Below are positions 22,643 to 33,906 of a stretch of DNA of 64,000 bases, one piece after another. Source of the stretch: Chromobotia macracanthus (taxonomy: Eukaryota > Chordata > Actinopteri > Cypriniformes > Botiidae); NCBI GenBank assembly GCA_036877525.1, contig JAZGTH010000108.1, positions 868,001-932,000 on the forward strand, given 5' to 3'. Positions within the stretch are counted from its first letter, which is position 1. Every line of letters starts with the position of its first letter. Made by a program: the position numbers and the translations under genes. The notes under the pieces were generated by a model. That model was not told the origin of the DNA. It saw only the letters and a list, made by a program, of their open reading frames with translations, and did no database searches.

Positions 22643-25024
22643 GTGAGATTCATGGGTTTAGAATTGTTGTGTTCTACTGCCGATCTCAGAAGTAGCCAGT
22701 ACTGAAATTAGGGCTGCACAATTAATAAAAAAAATTAATTGGGATTACATTTACAGGTGTATCGATTATGTAATCATTAAAAGTCATGATTACAGCAGCC
22801 CATTGGTACTCATTTCTGTGTACCAATTCAAATTAATGTTGGCGTGTCCTGTAGTGGTTTTGCCTGTATTGATGCTTATGCAATGCACAAGCCTTGCATT
22901 TACTGCATTTATTCTGGTTTTAACAATTCATTCTCTGATCCATGTTAGGGAGCACTCTCATTTTTCAGATGCATTATGTTTCAGTGATTTGGTTCTGGCT
23001 TGTCACAGGTGTATCGATTATGTAATCATTACATTTTACATTTTGAGAAATATCAGCCAATATTAGCCCAAAATAGATGGGAACAACATCAGTACTGTTT
23101 TAAAAGCATCTCTTTAAAAACAATCCAATGTAAATCAAACAATCAGCAGTATTAATTGCAATAATAATATGAAGGGAATAATCGACAATTACTGTTATAA
23201 TTGTTATTTTCATAAATTATTTTTTATCATTATTGTGCAACTGGAGTCATGACGCTCACACTAAGTCAGTCAAATTCATTTACAGTCATTAGACAGTATT
23301 GATGCAATGTAATGCTCAGATTAAGTAATATTTTCTCAAAAATGAAAATTCTTTCATTATTTACCATCACCCTCATGGTTTTTCATTAAGCTGGCAGGAG
23401 AGAAGGTATTTGAACAGAAAATTTTGTTCTGAAAAAATTTTCAAAGTAAAAACTAAAAAATTGTGTGTGTTCTGGTCAAAAATGACACGCAGACCTTTTT
23501 CTAAGCAGTAACTTGTTTTAATTGTTTAGTCCGCTAGCCTGATAGACACAGTAAAGAAGAACTTTTTTACAGTGTCACTGATTGCTTTATCTGCAAAAAA
23601 CGCCTTTTGTTCATTAATAATTAATGCCTCCCAGACCAGCACTGACGGGGCTCCATGCCGTTGAAAACATAACCTTGACTCGACATTTGATGAGCTGCCA
23701 CGTGTGAAAATGCTCTGGCTCTCAGAGGAGGCTGGAGAAAAGGCCCATGGTCGATATCATGCCGAGCCGCACCATGAGCCCCTGCTAACGTCGGCTTTGC
23801 ATGCAGAGCGAGAGGGTTATTGAGTGGCATGGCCTGCTGAGTGCAGCACGCCTATTAAAAACCAGAGAGAGAAGAAGGGGGAGGTAAAATGAGAGTGAGT
23901 GAGGGGAAGGGATGTTGAGGAAGCTATGGGCACTGCTAGATTCCAACTGTGTTATGAAGAATGTTAATCTGTATCATGCTAATTTTCCCTCATGCCGCCC
24001 CCACCCTCACAACACACATGCTCATCAATGCACCCCCTTATCCCTTCTGTCCTCTGTTCTTCACAACAGCTCCAGTTGATGTGTTTATCACACGTTTCCT
24101 TCTACTGCCATCATTTTGTTGAGAGAATACTAAATCCTGCTCACAGAGAAATGCAGAAGTCTCATGTCTGCATGTACCCACACTAATAAACGTTCACCTG
24201 CTAAACCCAAAATAGCAATTTCATCATCTAGTCCGTTAGCTGAGCTCGACAAGCTGGGGAGCAAATGTCTTAATTTGCACGTGTTTTGTACACGGTGACA
24301 GCAGGAGGGAATTCTTTTGTTTGCATGCTATATCCCAGTGTGGCTGTGTAACATTTCTTTTATATAGGAAACCAACATGAGCCAACATGAATTTATTATG
24401 TAATGCATTGACTTGCTTTATACATGTAATAACCATGCTCCGCCTCTAAAATCATATGGTTTGGCTGATGTCACAGATCCTTTCCCCCAAACCCCATCAT
24501 AGAGACTGATGTAGTTCATTCCACTTGACAATGGTTAGCACCAGGCTACATAAGCTGAATACGTCAAAACATTACATAACACAACATATTTCAGTTCAGA
24601 AAGATTGTTTTGAGATGCTCTTCTTTGACACAGCTATGTTTACCTAATGTGTAGTGAGTGTTATATCAACATAATAAACAAATACAATTAAAACATCATA
24701 CAAGGACATCATACAGTTACTTTTAATCTAAAGGTTCCTTATAGCAGACATGGCTAAGAGCTGCCTCACTGTTTTAGACAACCAATAACACCAGAAAGGT
24801 TGTTCTAGCCTGAGAGCAGTTTTACCATTGAATTTCCATTGAAAATATGCACTGTTTTCCAACAAAGCGTCAATATAAGCATTCAGCATCGTCAGCCCAC
24901 ATGCACTGATATGTTTGTGGGTTGCGGTGTATTCTCTCACCATCAGAGGCTTTGAATAGGTAGGTCATTAGGCATTATCATAGGCATTGATTGAGTTGTG
25001 TGTTAATCGATTCTTTTCCTCAAG
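22643..25024. other. EIPR1 intron 5
   Basis: 2.4 kb. Contains an exact 27-bp direct repeat (22753-22779 and 23005-23031), a repeat scrap at 23335, and a low-AT non-repetitive block at 23620-23850. No coding exon recognised. Confidence 0.5.
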
Positions 25025-25154
25025 ATTTCGAGCAGCACCACCCCAAAGGGCAGTTGAAGTTTACAGCAGGCAAGTGGACCCCACATCACAACTGCACCCA
25101 GCTGGCCACAGCCAATGATACAGCCATTCGCGGCTGGGATCTGTGCAACATGAG
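25025..25154 (+). CDS. eipr1: EIPR1 exon 6, frame-disrupted near its start
   Basis: Acceptor at caag|ATT (25025) would continue phase 0 as ISSSTT, as the family predicts, but then 7 nt are missing and the frame is lost before GQLKFTAGKWTPHHNCTQLA. A second acceptor gag|CAG at 25033, or cag|CAC at 25036, keeps the frame at the cost of changed residues (QHHPKGQLKF). Donor ATGAG|gtgagaaa. The rest is well conserved (TANDTAIRGWDLCNM). Confidence 0.8.
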
Positions 25155-27100
25155 GTGAGAAACAAATTCTGTTCAGTGTGGACTGCTACTGTGAAATTAT
25201 TCATCTTTTGTACATGTAAAATCCCCTAAACACACAGACCAAATTCTCAGCCAAATGCATCTTGGATAGTAAATAACTGAAGAATGTTGAAAGCAGAATT
25301 TGAAAAGCATTATGGATACCCGTTAGTCCTACCCGATTCTCCGAACATCAAATTTTACTCATCATCATCTAAGGGGTGCATAAATGGGGTATGCAGTATA
25401 TTCAGTGTTTAGGTGTTCTGCAGAGGAGACGTTATTTTGCCAAAATCTTTTTTTAAAAGTCTTATAAATGATCAAAGTCTTGTTTAAAAATAATAATGAA
25501 TAGAACTTTTTTTTTTTACTTTTTAAGCATTTTCAAAATGTATTTTATTATATCAAGTTATCATATCATGTCATATAACCAGCAGTGGTGTAAAGTAACA
25601 ACATATTGAGAATGTGAAGCTATGTCACACCATGTTGCTTGTACAGGAAATTAATATAGATACCTGCTTACATTTGTATTAGTTTTGCCTTGAAATTAAA
25701 TCTATACGTTTTTCATGGTGTCGTTTGCAGGGAAGAGAGGCTATTTTATTACACTGCATGATAATTTGATGTTTTCTCTATAGTTTTATAGAATTACGTT
25801 CACAATATATCTGGTTACCATGATATGGTAACACTGTCACGCTGGCACTCACAACTTCAGCCATCATATGATAGAAATATCCAAATAACAATATGTGCTC
25901 AACAAGCTGACAGAAGTCGATCCATTTCTTTGTCAGAAACATTTCAATGTAACTGTTGTTTTATTGTTGTCATTGTAAATGATTCACTTTCCCATTGCCA
26001 CAAGAGGAATCAGAGATTGTAGGTCACATTCAGCAGACAGCTTTCATGACACTATTTTTTTAACCAAATAAATACTTTCTACTCTGCAAAAAGCTTGTTA
26101 CTCATTACTCGGCTTTTAGGTAGCTTCAGCTTGTTTTATTTTTTGTGCATGCCAGGGAAATTAACAGGGCTTGTGTTGAGCATTACAGCCAATCAGAGGT
26201 CATAAATGGCTGTTAATAAGAAAGATATGTTAAGACCTAATTTACCATATCTTTTAGTTTTTAATAGTTAAATAATTTTAAGTACTTTAAAAATACATTT
26301 TTTGTTAGGTTTTAATTTTTTTAGCCATGAGGATGGAGAGAACAGCAAAGATATGATGGAAAATGACAAAGGTGGTGAAAGGAACAGATAGGAACAGGCA
26401 ATGCAGAATATTATGACTAAAAATATCAGGAAAAAAAATAAAAAAAAAATTGCATATTAGACTATTGCAGATTTAAGGTTTATATTTTGTGATATATCTG
26501 GTCCATTTACTTGAAGATAAAGAGCACAGAAAGAAAATGAGTAAGCACAGAAAGGAGGTGAGTGAGAGGAAATGAGAGCATGAATTACATTAGAGATTAG
26601 TGTATTGCAGCCTTAGGTATTTGTTTGTTTTCCTTTTTTTTGCATTAATGCATCATAAAATATCTGATCTTCTTTAGAGTAGCAAGTATAGACATAACAC
26701 AGTGTGCTTAAGCTAGTACACTGTAGAGTACAGAAATGAATTGCCTGTGTGTTAGTGCCTAATATGGCTAAATTAGTATTAATATCTTATAATTGTGTGT
26801 AAAAAAATAGAGTATTGCCTTTGATCTTGTCTATTGTATTGATCTTGCATACCCCTCAGCAAATGTACAGATGCGCCCCTGATCATGCCAGTGGTATCTG
26901 TGAGCAGTAGTGCTGTAGTTAACTGATGGATGCAGAGTCATCCTGGTATTGTGGGCAAGTAATTCTCTGTATAAAACCAGAAAAAAGGAAGCACAAATGC
27001 ATATGTAATTCAATGGAATGAAGTTGCCTGTGGGCTGAAATCTCCAACAACATTGTTTGTTGATGGCCTTCAAGGGCTCTAATAATTTGTTGAATTGTAT
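25155..27100. other. left part of EIPR1 intron 6, no recognised element
   Basis: AT-rich, with short poly(A) and poly(T) runs. No ORF with domain similarity and no clear repeat termini seen. Confidence 0.45.
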
Positions 27101-27104
27101 TTTT

Positions 27105-27260
27105 TATGAATTAACCGCCTAGTAACTACCTAGCAATCAGAACCCCCCAGCTACTTCCTTGCAACCACTTTATTCACCTTAACAACCACTTAACTTCCTA
27201 GAAACCATTTAGAACAACAATTATATTGTCCAGCAACACCTTAGCAATCACCCACAACAC
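27105..27260 (+). repeat. diverged minisatellite-like ctagcaacca array
   Basis: Loosely repeated units such as cctagtaactacctagcaat, ttgcaaccactttattcacc and cagcaacaccttagcaatca. This resembles the ctagcaaccac-type degenerate tandem arrays common in fish introns. Units vary in length. Confidence 0.5.
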
Positions 27261-27311
27261 CTGTCATACTGCTTACAACTCCTGAAGTATTAAAGCTACA
27301 CAACACTCAGA

Positions 27312-27665
27312 TCACATGGTCTCTGTTTTGTTTACATTGGCCATGTGCTCTCCGGTCTTTCGTCTTGGCCCCGCCCCCTTGTTCTCTTGTCTCTTCTGCG
27401 CTCATTTCTCGCACCTGCTCGTCGTTTGTCTTTGTGTTATTTAATGCCCCCGTGTTTGCTGTCTTGTGTCAGTTCGTTCTTGTTACCTGCATGCTGTGTT
27501 CCTGCTTCCTCGTCCTGTTTTCATGCGTCGTGAGACTTGTCAAGTTTTTCATGCCTTGTCAGCCGTGTTTTCGTTCTGTGTTGTTCTCCGTGTTTTCTGG
27601 ATTTTAAGTTTCGTTTTTGCTCCGGTTTTTGGAGAGATCCTTAGTTCTTGTATTGCCTGTATACG
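27312..27665 (+). repeat. LTR-like repeat C, copy 1 (partial)
   Basis: Homologous in direct orientation to 36018-36335, from tcacatggtctctgttttg to ccttagttcttgtattgcct. It lacks the first ~90 bp and the last ~110 bp of the complete unit at 35929-36446. A 17-bp segment at 27345-27361 is inverted relative to the other copy. Probably the remnant of a 5' LTR. Confidence 0.62.
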
Positions 27666-27699
27666 TCAGAGTTTTCTTGTTTATTGTGTGTAAATACAT

Positions 27700-28985
27700 C
27701 GTTGTCCTTTTGTCAATACAGTATTTGTACAGTCGTTTCGTTTTACTGTTCCGTCTTTGTTATTCTCTAGGGTGGGAAGGCGTGAGCAGGTAAGTAGGTC
27801 ACGCGACCTACAGGTAGGCAAATATGAATGTATTAGACGCGCTAGGTTAGCAGAGGTTGCCTCCCGCTGTACGTTTTGTTTTATGTCAAGTTTAGTTAGA
27901 ACCGTTTAGTTAGGGCGTCGTTACGCTGAAGATCTTCTCTTTTCTACATTTTTTTTAATTTTTTTTTTATTTTGGTAGTTAGCTTAGGCTCTAAAAATTA
28001 GCTAGCTGTGTTTTGTTTTTTGTTTCTTTCCCTTTTTGGCACCTCTCGTGCTCCCCCTCCCCACCTTCGTTTTGTTTTGTCAAATGTTTCGTTGCTTGTA
28101 TTGTAAATAGCTCTTCACTTTATCCACGTTAAATTGTCAAGTTTGTTTGGGAACATTTTTGCTCTTTATTTGCTTGTCAGCACCCCCGCATATGCACATA
28201 CACACAATTTTAAATGTTATTCTTCCTTTACCCCTAGACCACCTAACATTAAAATCTAAGGGACATAACACCAAGCCTCTGGAGATGTGCGTGCCCGTGC
28301 CTGAAACCCCGGAGAATCCCTGGGTCCGCCCCGGCACTCCCAGTCCCTGTCTCAGTCCCTGTTCCAGTGTCGGCTCCTGGGTTGGACCCTCCAGTTTTGG
28401 ATTCTACACCTCAGTTCCTGTGCCCGCAACCTGTGGCAGCGGCTCCCCCTGCTGGTCGTCCCCATCTGTGACTGGCTACTCCCATCATACCTCTGCCGGC
28501 CTGGACTGCTCCTCCGAGACCTGCTCCCTGGCCCCTGGGGCCCCGGGGATTCCCTGGTGTGGGCTCCACCGGGCCATCTGTCCTTGGTTCTCCTCCTGTG
28601 CTCCCTCCATTTGTTAATCCTGTGTTTTTGATTTCTGTTTTGATGCCCATTTTGCTGAATGTTCTCCCTGTCTTGTGTCATGTTTTGTTCCTGTCCTGTG
28701 TTGTCCTCAAGCCCCTCTGTCTGCCTGTGGTTTAATCTGTTTGGTCTGTCTTGTCTGCCTGTTTTGTCTATTCTGTCTGCCCGGCTTGGTCTGTGTTTTG
28801 GTCTGGTTGGGTCAATCCTGTCTGTCTTGGTCCTGTCTGCCGCCAGTCCTGTCTGTCTTGGTCCTGTCATGTCCTGCTCGGTCTGTCTGGCCTATTTGCC
28901 AGTTCGGTCCATCTGGTCAGACGGTCGGCCTGGCTAATTTGCCTGGTTGGCCCAGTCAGGGCTTCTTACTTGGGCCGTTGGGTCA
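27700..28985 (+). mobile_element. possible internal region of the repeat-C LTR element
   Basis: This is unusually GC-rich for the intron and has a 156-codon Pro/Ser/Cys-rich open frame at 28147-28617 plus overlapping frames to 29239. No gag, protease or polymerase motif is visible, so I do not assign a protein. Tgtctgtcttggtcctgtc motifs repeat in tandem near 28820-28875. Its place between two LTR-like copies suggests the body of a non-autonomous LTR element. Part of it (28684-28761) recurs inverted at 38421-38498. Confidence 0.35.
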
Positions 28986-29385
28986 TCCTGCTGATTTTGT
29001 CCCATTCCTGCTGCAAACAAGTCTTAAGGTGGGCAACAGTACGGGGTCTTCGTTGTCACATTTTGCGCTTCAAAATGCACCACACATTCTCTGTTGGAGA
29101 CAGGTCGGGACTGCAGGCAGGCCAGTCAAGTACCTGTATCCTCTTCCTCCGCAGCCAGGACTTTAATGTGTGCAGAATGTGGTTTTGCATTATCTTGTTG
29201 AAATATGCATGGACGTCCCTGGAAAAGATGTCTTCTTGAAGGCAGCATATTGTGCTCCAAAATCTCTATGTACTTTTCAGCATTAATGGTGCCATCACAG
29301 AAGTGCAAGTTACCTTTACCAAGGGCACTGACACAACCCCATACCATGACAGACCCTGGCTTTTGGACTTGTTGCTGCAACAAAA
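28985..29385 (-). mobile_element. Tc1-like transposase, C-terminal half (split element)
   Basis: The minus strand codes QKPGSVMVWGCVSALGKGNL, then HNMLPSRRHLFQGRPCIFQQ with DNAKPHSA, and in a shifted frame DWPACSPDLSPTENVW and LQQEWDKIS. These are the second-Asp and Glu parts of the DDE catalytic core of Tc1 transposases. A frameshift lies near 29130. The N-terminal half is at 35133-35746, across a 5.7-kb insertion. The left end is truncated around 28985, with no inverted terminal repeat found. Confidence 0.85.
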
Positions 29386-29396
29386 CTGCAGAAAAA

Positions 29397-30419
29397 ATGG
29401 ATGTGGAAGTTAGTCAGCCCGATAAGAATTATCCTGATTTACAAGCCTTCTTTGACACAGATGTAGCCATCCAATCTGTAAATTATGTGCCTCTAGACTC
29501 AGTAAGGGTATGTGGTGCTCAGAGGAAATCTAAGAGAAGTGAGGAAATTGAAAGTGCTCCTCCCAATGCCTCTGTTGTCCAAGTACAAACTACCAGAGCG
29601 CTAAGACCTAAAGATATAGAGAGACTATCTCAGAACTTACCCTCAGCACGCACAAATTTTTCTGAATTTAGACGAGCTTTGATCACCAAAATGTGCCTTT
29701 ACGACATGTCGTTGGCAGAAGTCACACAGCTGATGTCACTCATTCTAACTGAATCTGAATTCAACAGTTTTGAGTCTGCTGTTACTTCTGAACTGCAACA
29801 TGCCAGTAAAAGTGATTTAAGAGAAGGTGTTTTGAAAATTCTAAAGAATATCATGGGACCCAAAATAGACTGGTCCAGAATTACTAACTGTATGCAGAGG
29901 AAAGAAGAAAGTGTGAGTGAATACACTGAAAGGTTTTGTCAGTCAGCTGTAACTTACAGTGGAATAGTCGATGATCCTGAAAGTGTGCTAGAAGGCAAAG
30001 GACCACTAGTCCGCATCTGGGCAGATGGCCTTGTAGTCGAGTACAGAAAAGCCTTGCCATTCCTAGATCTATCTTGGTCTAACAGAACTATCAGCAGTAA
30101 CCTAGACTGTTTAACTACATGGGAAAGAGATGCTGATGTTAAGGCAAAAGTGAGAGTTGCAGCAGCTACGTTTAGCACAACGAATCGAGACAATAGATGG
30201 CCTAAAAGAGATAGCAAATGCAACTACTGTGGAAAATTAGGACATTGGGAGAAAGAGTGTAGGAAGAAGTTGCAAGATAGTAAAAGAAATGCTATGCATA
30301 ATTCAGCTCCTTCTCAGCCCGCCTACAACCCTGAGGTAGTTCCATCATTGTCTGCTGAAACTTTAGAACCGCTTGCTCAGGCTCTTCTAAGAGCACAACA
30401 AGAACAGGAAAAAAACTAA
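29397..30419 (+). CDS. retrovirus-like gag, 340 aa
   Basis: An open frame begins at ATG 29397; upstream codons in the same frame belong to the reversed Tc1 sequence. A capsid-like helical region occupies residues ~75-260. A single zinc knuckle of CX2CX4HX4C type lies at 30220-30261, followed by a Gln/Ala-rich tail. At 340 residues it is short for gag, suggesting a missing or reduced matrix region or N-terminal loss with the 5' LTR. Stop TAA 30417-30419. Further in-frame stops at 30432, 30453 and 30483 separate it from the protease frame. Intact as an ORF. Confidence 0.82.
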   Translation: MDVEVSQPDKNYPDLQAFFDTDVAIQSVNYVPLDSVRVCGAQRKSKRSEEIESAPPNASVVQVQTTRALRPKDIERLSQNLPSARTNFSEFRRALITKMCLYDMSLAEVTQLMSLILTESEFNSFESAVTSELQHASKSDLREGVLKILKNIMGPKIDWSRITNCMQRKEESVSEYTERFCQSAVTYSGIVDDPESVLEGKGPLVRIWADGLVVEYRKALPFLDLSWSNRTISSNLDCLTTWERDADVKAKVRVAAATFSTTNRDNRWPKRDSKCNYCGKLGHWEKECRKKLQDSKRNAMHNSAPSQPAYNPEVVPSLSAETLEPLAQALLRAQQEQEKN

Positions 30420-30485
30420 TTGTTGGGGCTGTGAGTAGCTACCTTTCACCTGTGATCCATCACAATGACAAAAGGATTTTTGTGA

Positions 30486-32195
30486 AGGGTAGCATACAAG
30501 ATACACCTTGATACAGGTGCAGAAATTACAGTAATTCCTACAAAATTAGCTAAAAATTTGAACATCCCATACAAGAAAACTAAACTTTGTTTAACTGGTG
30601 TAATAGGTGAAGATTCTGTCTTGTATGAAACCCCGCCCATAGAGATTCAATTAGGCCCAAAAACTCTAACTACAAAATTGCTATGTGCTCCATTAAACAC
30701 AGGTGCAATTCTAGGCATGGATCTACTGAGACAAGTACATCTAACTTTAGACGTGTCCTTAGAATCTGCTAGCATTCAAATTTCCTCAGCACAAGTTTCT
30801 ACCAATAATGCAACCACTCCTGAGTATGCTTTCTTACAGAATCATCCAATTTGGGCAAAAGACAAAGATGATTGTGGATTTTTGACAGGCGTAGAACCAG
30901 TCAAGTTGACAGGAACTCCACCCCCTGTTACCAAACAATATCCGATCAGTAAGGAAGCTATACAAGGAATCAAACCTATTGTAGAAAAATTGCTGAAACA
31001 AGGAGTGCTAGTTAAAACCAACAGCCCCTGTAACTCACCCATATGGCCTATTAAGAAATCCAATGGAACATGGAGACTCACCATAGACTACAGAGTAGCC
31101 AATAAACACATTGATAAAATCACCCCCCTAGTAGCAGACCCATCTACAATTTGTAATGGCTTACCATTAGATTGTAAGGTTTTTTCTGTAATTGATATGT
31201 CTAATGGATTCTTTTCTGTACCCTTGCATTCTGACAGCCAGACATGGTTAGCTTTTACAGTTGACTATGAACAATACCAGTGGACACGTTTGCCACAGGG
31301 ATTTCAAAACTCTCCAACCATATACCATCAGGCTGTCAGACGTGATTTGTGTGACCCAGAATGTCCAGTGAAACAGTCCACTATGATTCAATATGTTGAT
31401 GATATTTTGGTTGCCTCAAATCATGAGGTACATCAAACTGAATTGGCAGCATTGTTGGACTATTTGCAGAAAAAAGGACACAAAGCTCACAAAGCTCAAA
31501 TTGCTAAAAACCAAGTCACATTTCTGGGTCAAACAATTGGTGCAGGAAATAGATCCATTACACAAGATCGAGCCGCTTCAGTCAAAGTCATACCTCCACC
31601 TACCACTATTAAAACACTTAGATCTTTTTTAGGAACAGCAGGTTACTGTAGACCTTGGATTGAAGACTATGCCTCGATTGCTCAGCCGCTCTATGACTTG
31701 TTGAAAGGCCAGGTTAAAGATTCTGATACTGTTTGTATGGCAGAAATTCATCTCAAAGCTTTCAATGATTTAAAGAGAGCACTATGTCAAGCACCAGCAT
31801 TAGGGATTGCACAATCTGATATGCCCTTTGTGCTTTATGTCCATGAACACTTAGGCTTTATGACTGCATGTCTAATGCAAGATCATGGGGGCAGTTTACG
31901 CCCAATTCATTACTATTCTGGTAAACTGGACATAGTCGCTCAAGGCATGGGCCCATGTCTTAGAGCAGTGCAGGCAGTTCATCTAGCTCTTCAGGCTTCA
32001 TCAGGAATGGTGTTAGGACAGACTGTAAATGTAATGCCCTCACGCAGTGTCCGCACTAATGAATCAAGCAAAAGTCACCTCTGTCACCTCCTCTCGTTGG
32101 GGAAATTGGTTAACAACCCTCACAGCCCCGAATATTGTTTTACAGCGTGCGCCAGTCACGAACCCGTCCTCATGTATGATGTCTGCAATGACTGA
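30486..32195 (+). pseudogene. retrovirus-like protease and reverse transcriptase, frame-broken
   Basis: An aspartic protease DTG triad starts at 30510; the RT has the LPQGF motif and YVDD at 31392-31403. The frame is open from 30486 to 32195 but there is no upstream ATG before 30558. Between the gag stop and 30510 the coding-like reading is in a different frame (phase of 30422) and meets a stop just before the protease triad, suggesting a small indel. After about 32045 the homologous reading passes to the next frame, a second indel. So a continuous polyprotein is not possible as sequenced. Confidence 0.82.
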
Positions 32196-33906
32196 AATTG
32201 TGTTAGAGGATGAAGGAGAAATGACTCACGATTGTGTTACGCTTACATATGCACCTATGAGTGAAGTAAAAGAAACTCCCATAGAGAATGCAGAATTTGA
32301 GTTGTTTGTTGATGGTTCAGCTCAAGTCATTGAAGGTAACAGACGAGCAGGTTATGCAGTAACTTCCACCACTGAAGTGGTAGCTTCAGGTTGTCTTCCA
32401 GATCATTTTTCAGCTCAAGCTGCAGAACTAGTAGCTTTAACTAGAGCATGCACGCTAGCTTCAGGATCAATTGCAAATATCTACACTGATTCTAGATATG
32501 CTTTTGGGGTAGTTCATGATTTTGGTATTATATGGCAAAGTAGACAGTTTCTAACTTCTGCTGGAACCCCCATTAAGCATGCTGGATTAGTAAAAGATCT
32601 AATGTTTGCCATGAAACTTCCAAAGAAATTAGCAGTGATTAAAGTGAAAGCACATCTCACAGCTAATACTATGGAAGCTAAAGGTAATGCTCTTGCTGAT
32701 GTAGCTGCTAAACAGACCTGTTCCTATGCAACTGTACAGGTGTGTTCAGGTAGTACAGCACAGAATAAAATTCTACCTCCTGAATCAATTACTGATCTAT
32801 ACAAAGACGTTCCTCTATATGAAGCATGGACATGGTTAGACAAAGGAGCCACAGTGGATTCATCTGGCTGCTGGACCAAAGGGGGAAAGTATGTCGCTCC
32901 TGAATCATTGCTGCCGTATTTGGCTCAACAAATACACAATTTAGGTCACAGTGGTCCAGCAGCGATGAATCACAGGTTCTCAAATCAATGGTGGAATCCA
33001 AAATTCAGAAATGTAGCCACTGAAACAGCCAAAAGATTCGTTACATGTCAGAAAAATAATGATGTGCCAGCAACAGCTACAGCAGCAACACATACCCCAG
33101 CTCTGCCAGGACCATTTCATCACCTGCAAGTTGATTACATATCGTTGCCTCCTTGTAAGGGAAAAACTGACGTTTTAGTAGTAGTAGACAAGTTCTCGAG
33201 ATGGATAGAAGCTTATCCAACAGGGCGTGCTACAGCCACACATACTGCTAAATGTCTTGTCATGGATTTTATTCCCAGATGGGGATTACCAGATTGCATT
33301 GACTCAGATCAAGGTACGCACTTCACCGGAAAAGTAGTCAAGGAAGTGTCCAAAATGTTGAAGATTAAGTGGAATCTTCACTGCCCATACAGGCCTCAAG
33401 CATCAGGACAGGTTGAACGAGCAAACAGAACAGTTAAAACCAGGCTAAGCAAAATGCATCAGGAAGGAGTACCATGGGTCGAAGCGTTGCCAGCGGTATT
33501 GTGTAGTATGAGAGCGTCACCTAATGGATCAGTAGGACTAAGCCCTCATGAGATTATTACTGGGAGGCCAATGCAAATGCCAGGTGTGATTGATCTTAGA
33601 AATGCTGATGTACACATTGCCTCAGATGCCCTGATTACTTACTGTGAAAACCTCACTAAGGCAGTACAGAATGCCAGAGAGAGAGTTGAGTCGTGTTGGC
33701 AGACTCCACCAGAAGGTGGACACACAATCATCCCAGGCCAGTGGGTCATGATAAAGTCATTCAGAAACAAGCCGTTAGAGCCTAAGTGGCACGGACCATA
33801 TCAAGTGATGTTGATTACAGCAGCCGCAGTGTTGTGTCAGGGAAGGAAAACCTGGACCCACGTGTCACACTGTAAAGTTGTTCCCCCTCCTACAGGGATA
33901 GGATAG
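32047..33906 (+). CDS. retrovirus-like RNase H and integrase
   Basis: This frame is open for 619 codons, the continuation of pol after the ~32045 frameshift. RNase H begins near 32296 with a catalytic-type FVDGS, then TDSRYAF. The integrase has an H-H-C-C zinc region (about 32938-33045) and a DDE core: LQVDY near 33128, DSDQGTHF at 33301 and GQVERANR near 33409. The C-terminal end has a GPYQV-type motif. ATG 32047 is simply the first in the frame and probably not a real start. Confidence 0.82.
   Translation: MSALMNQAKVTSVTSSRWGNWLTTLTAPNIVLQRAPVTNPSSCMMSAMTEIVLEDEGEMTHDCVTLTYAPMSEVKETPIENAEFELFVDGSAQVIEGNRRAGYAVTSTTEVVASGCLPDHFSAQAAELVALTRACTLASGSIANIYTDSRYAFGVVHDFGIIWQSRQFLTSAGTPIKHAGLVKDLMFAMKLPKKLAVIKVKAHLTANTMEAKGNALADVAAKQTCSYATVQVCSGSTAQNKILPPESITDLYKDVPLYEAWTWLDKGATVDSSGCWTKGGKYVAPESLLPYLAQQIHNLGHSGPAAMNHRFSNQWWNPKFRNVATETAKRFVTCQKNNDVPATATAATHTPALPGPFHHLQVDYISLPPCKGKTDVLVVVDKFSRWIEAYPTGRATATHTAKCLVMDFIPRWGLPDCIDSDQGTHFTGKVVKEVSKMLKIKWNLHCPYRPQASGQVERANRTVKTRLSKMHQEGVPWVEALPAVLCSMRASPNGSVGLSPHEIITGRPMQMPGVIDLRNADVHIASDALITYCENLTKAVQNARERVESCWQTPPEGGHTIIPGQWVMIKSFRNKPLEPKWHGPYQVMLITAAAVLCQGRKTWTHVSHCKVVPPPTGIG

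Noticed and set aside
28352..28870. 172-codon minus-strand ORF, Arg/Gln-rich
   Set aside because: It is the mirror of a low-complexity GC-rich stretch; both strands stay open because of base composition. No motif.
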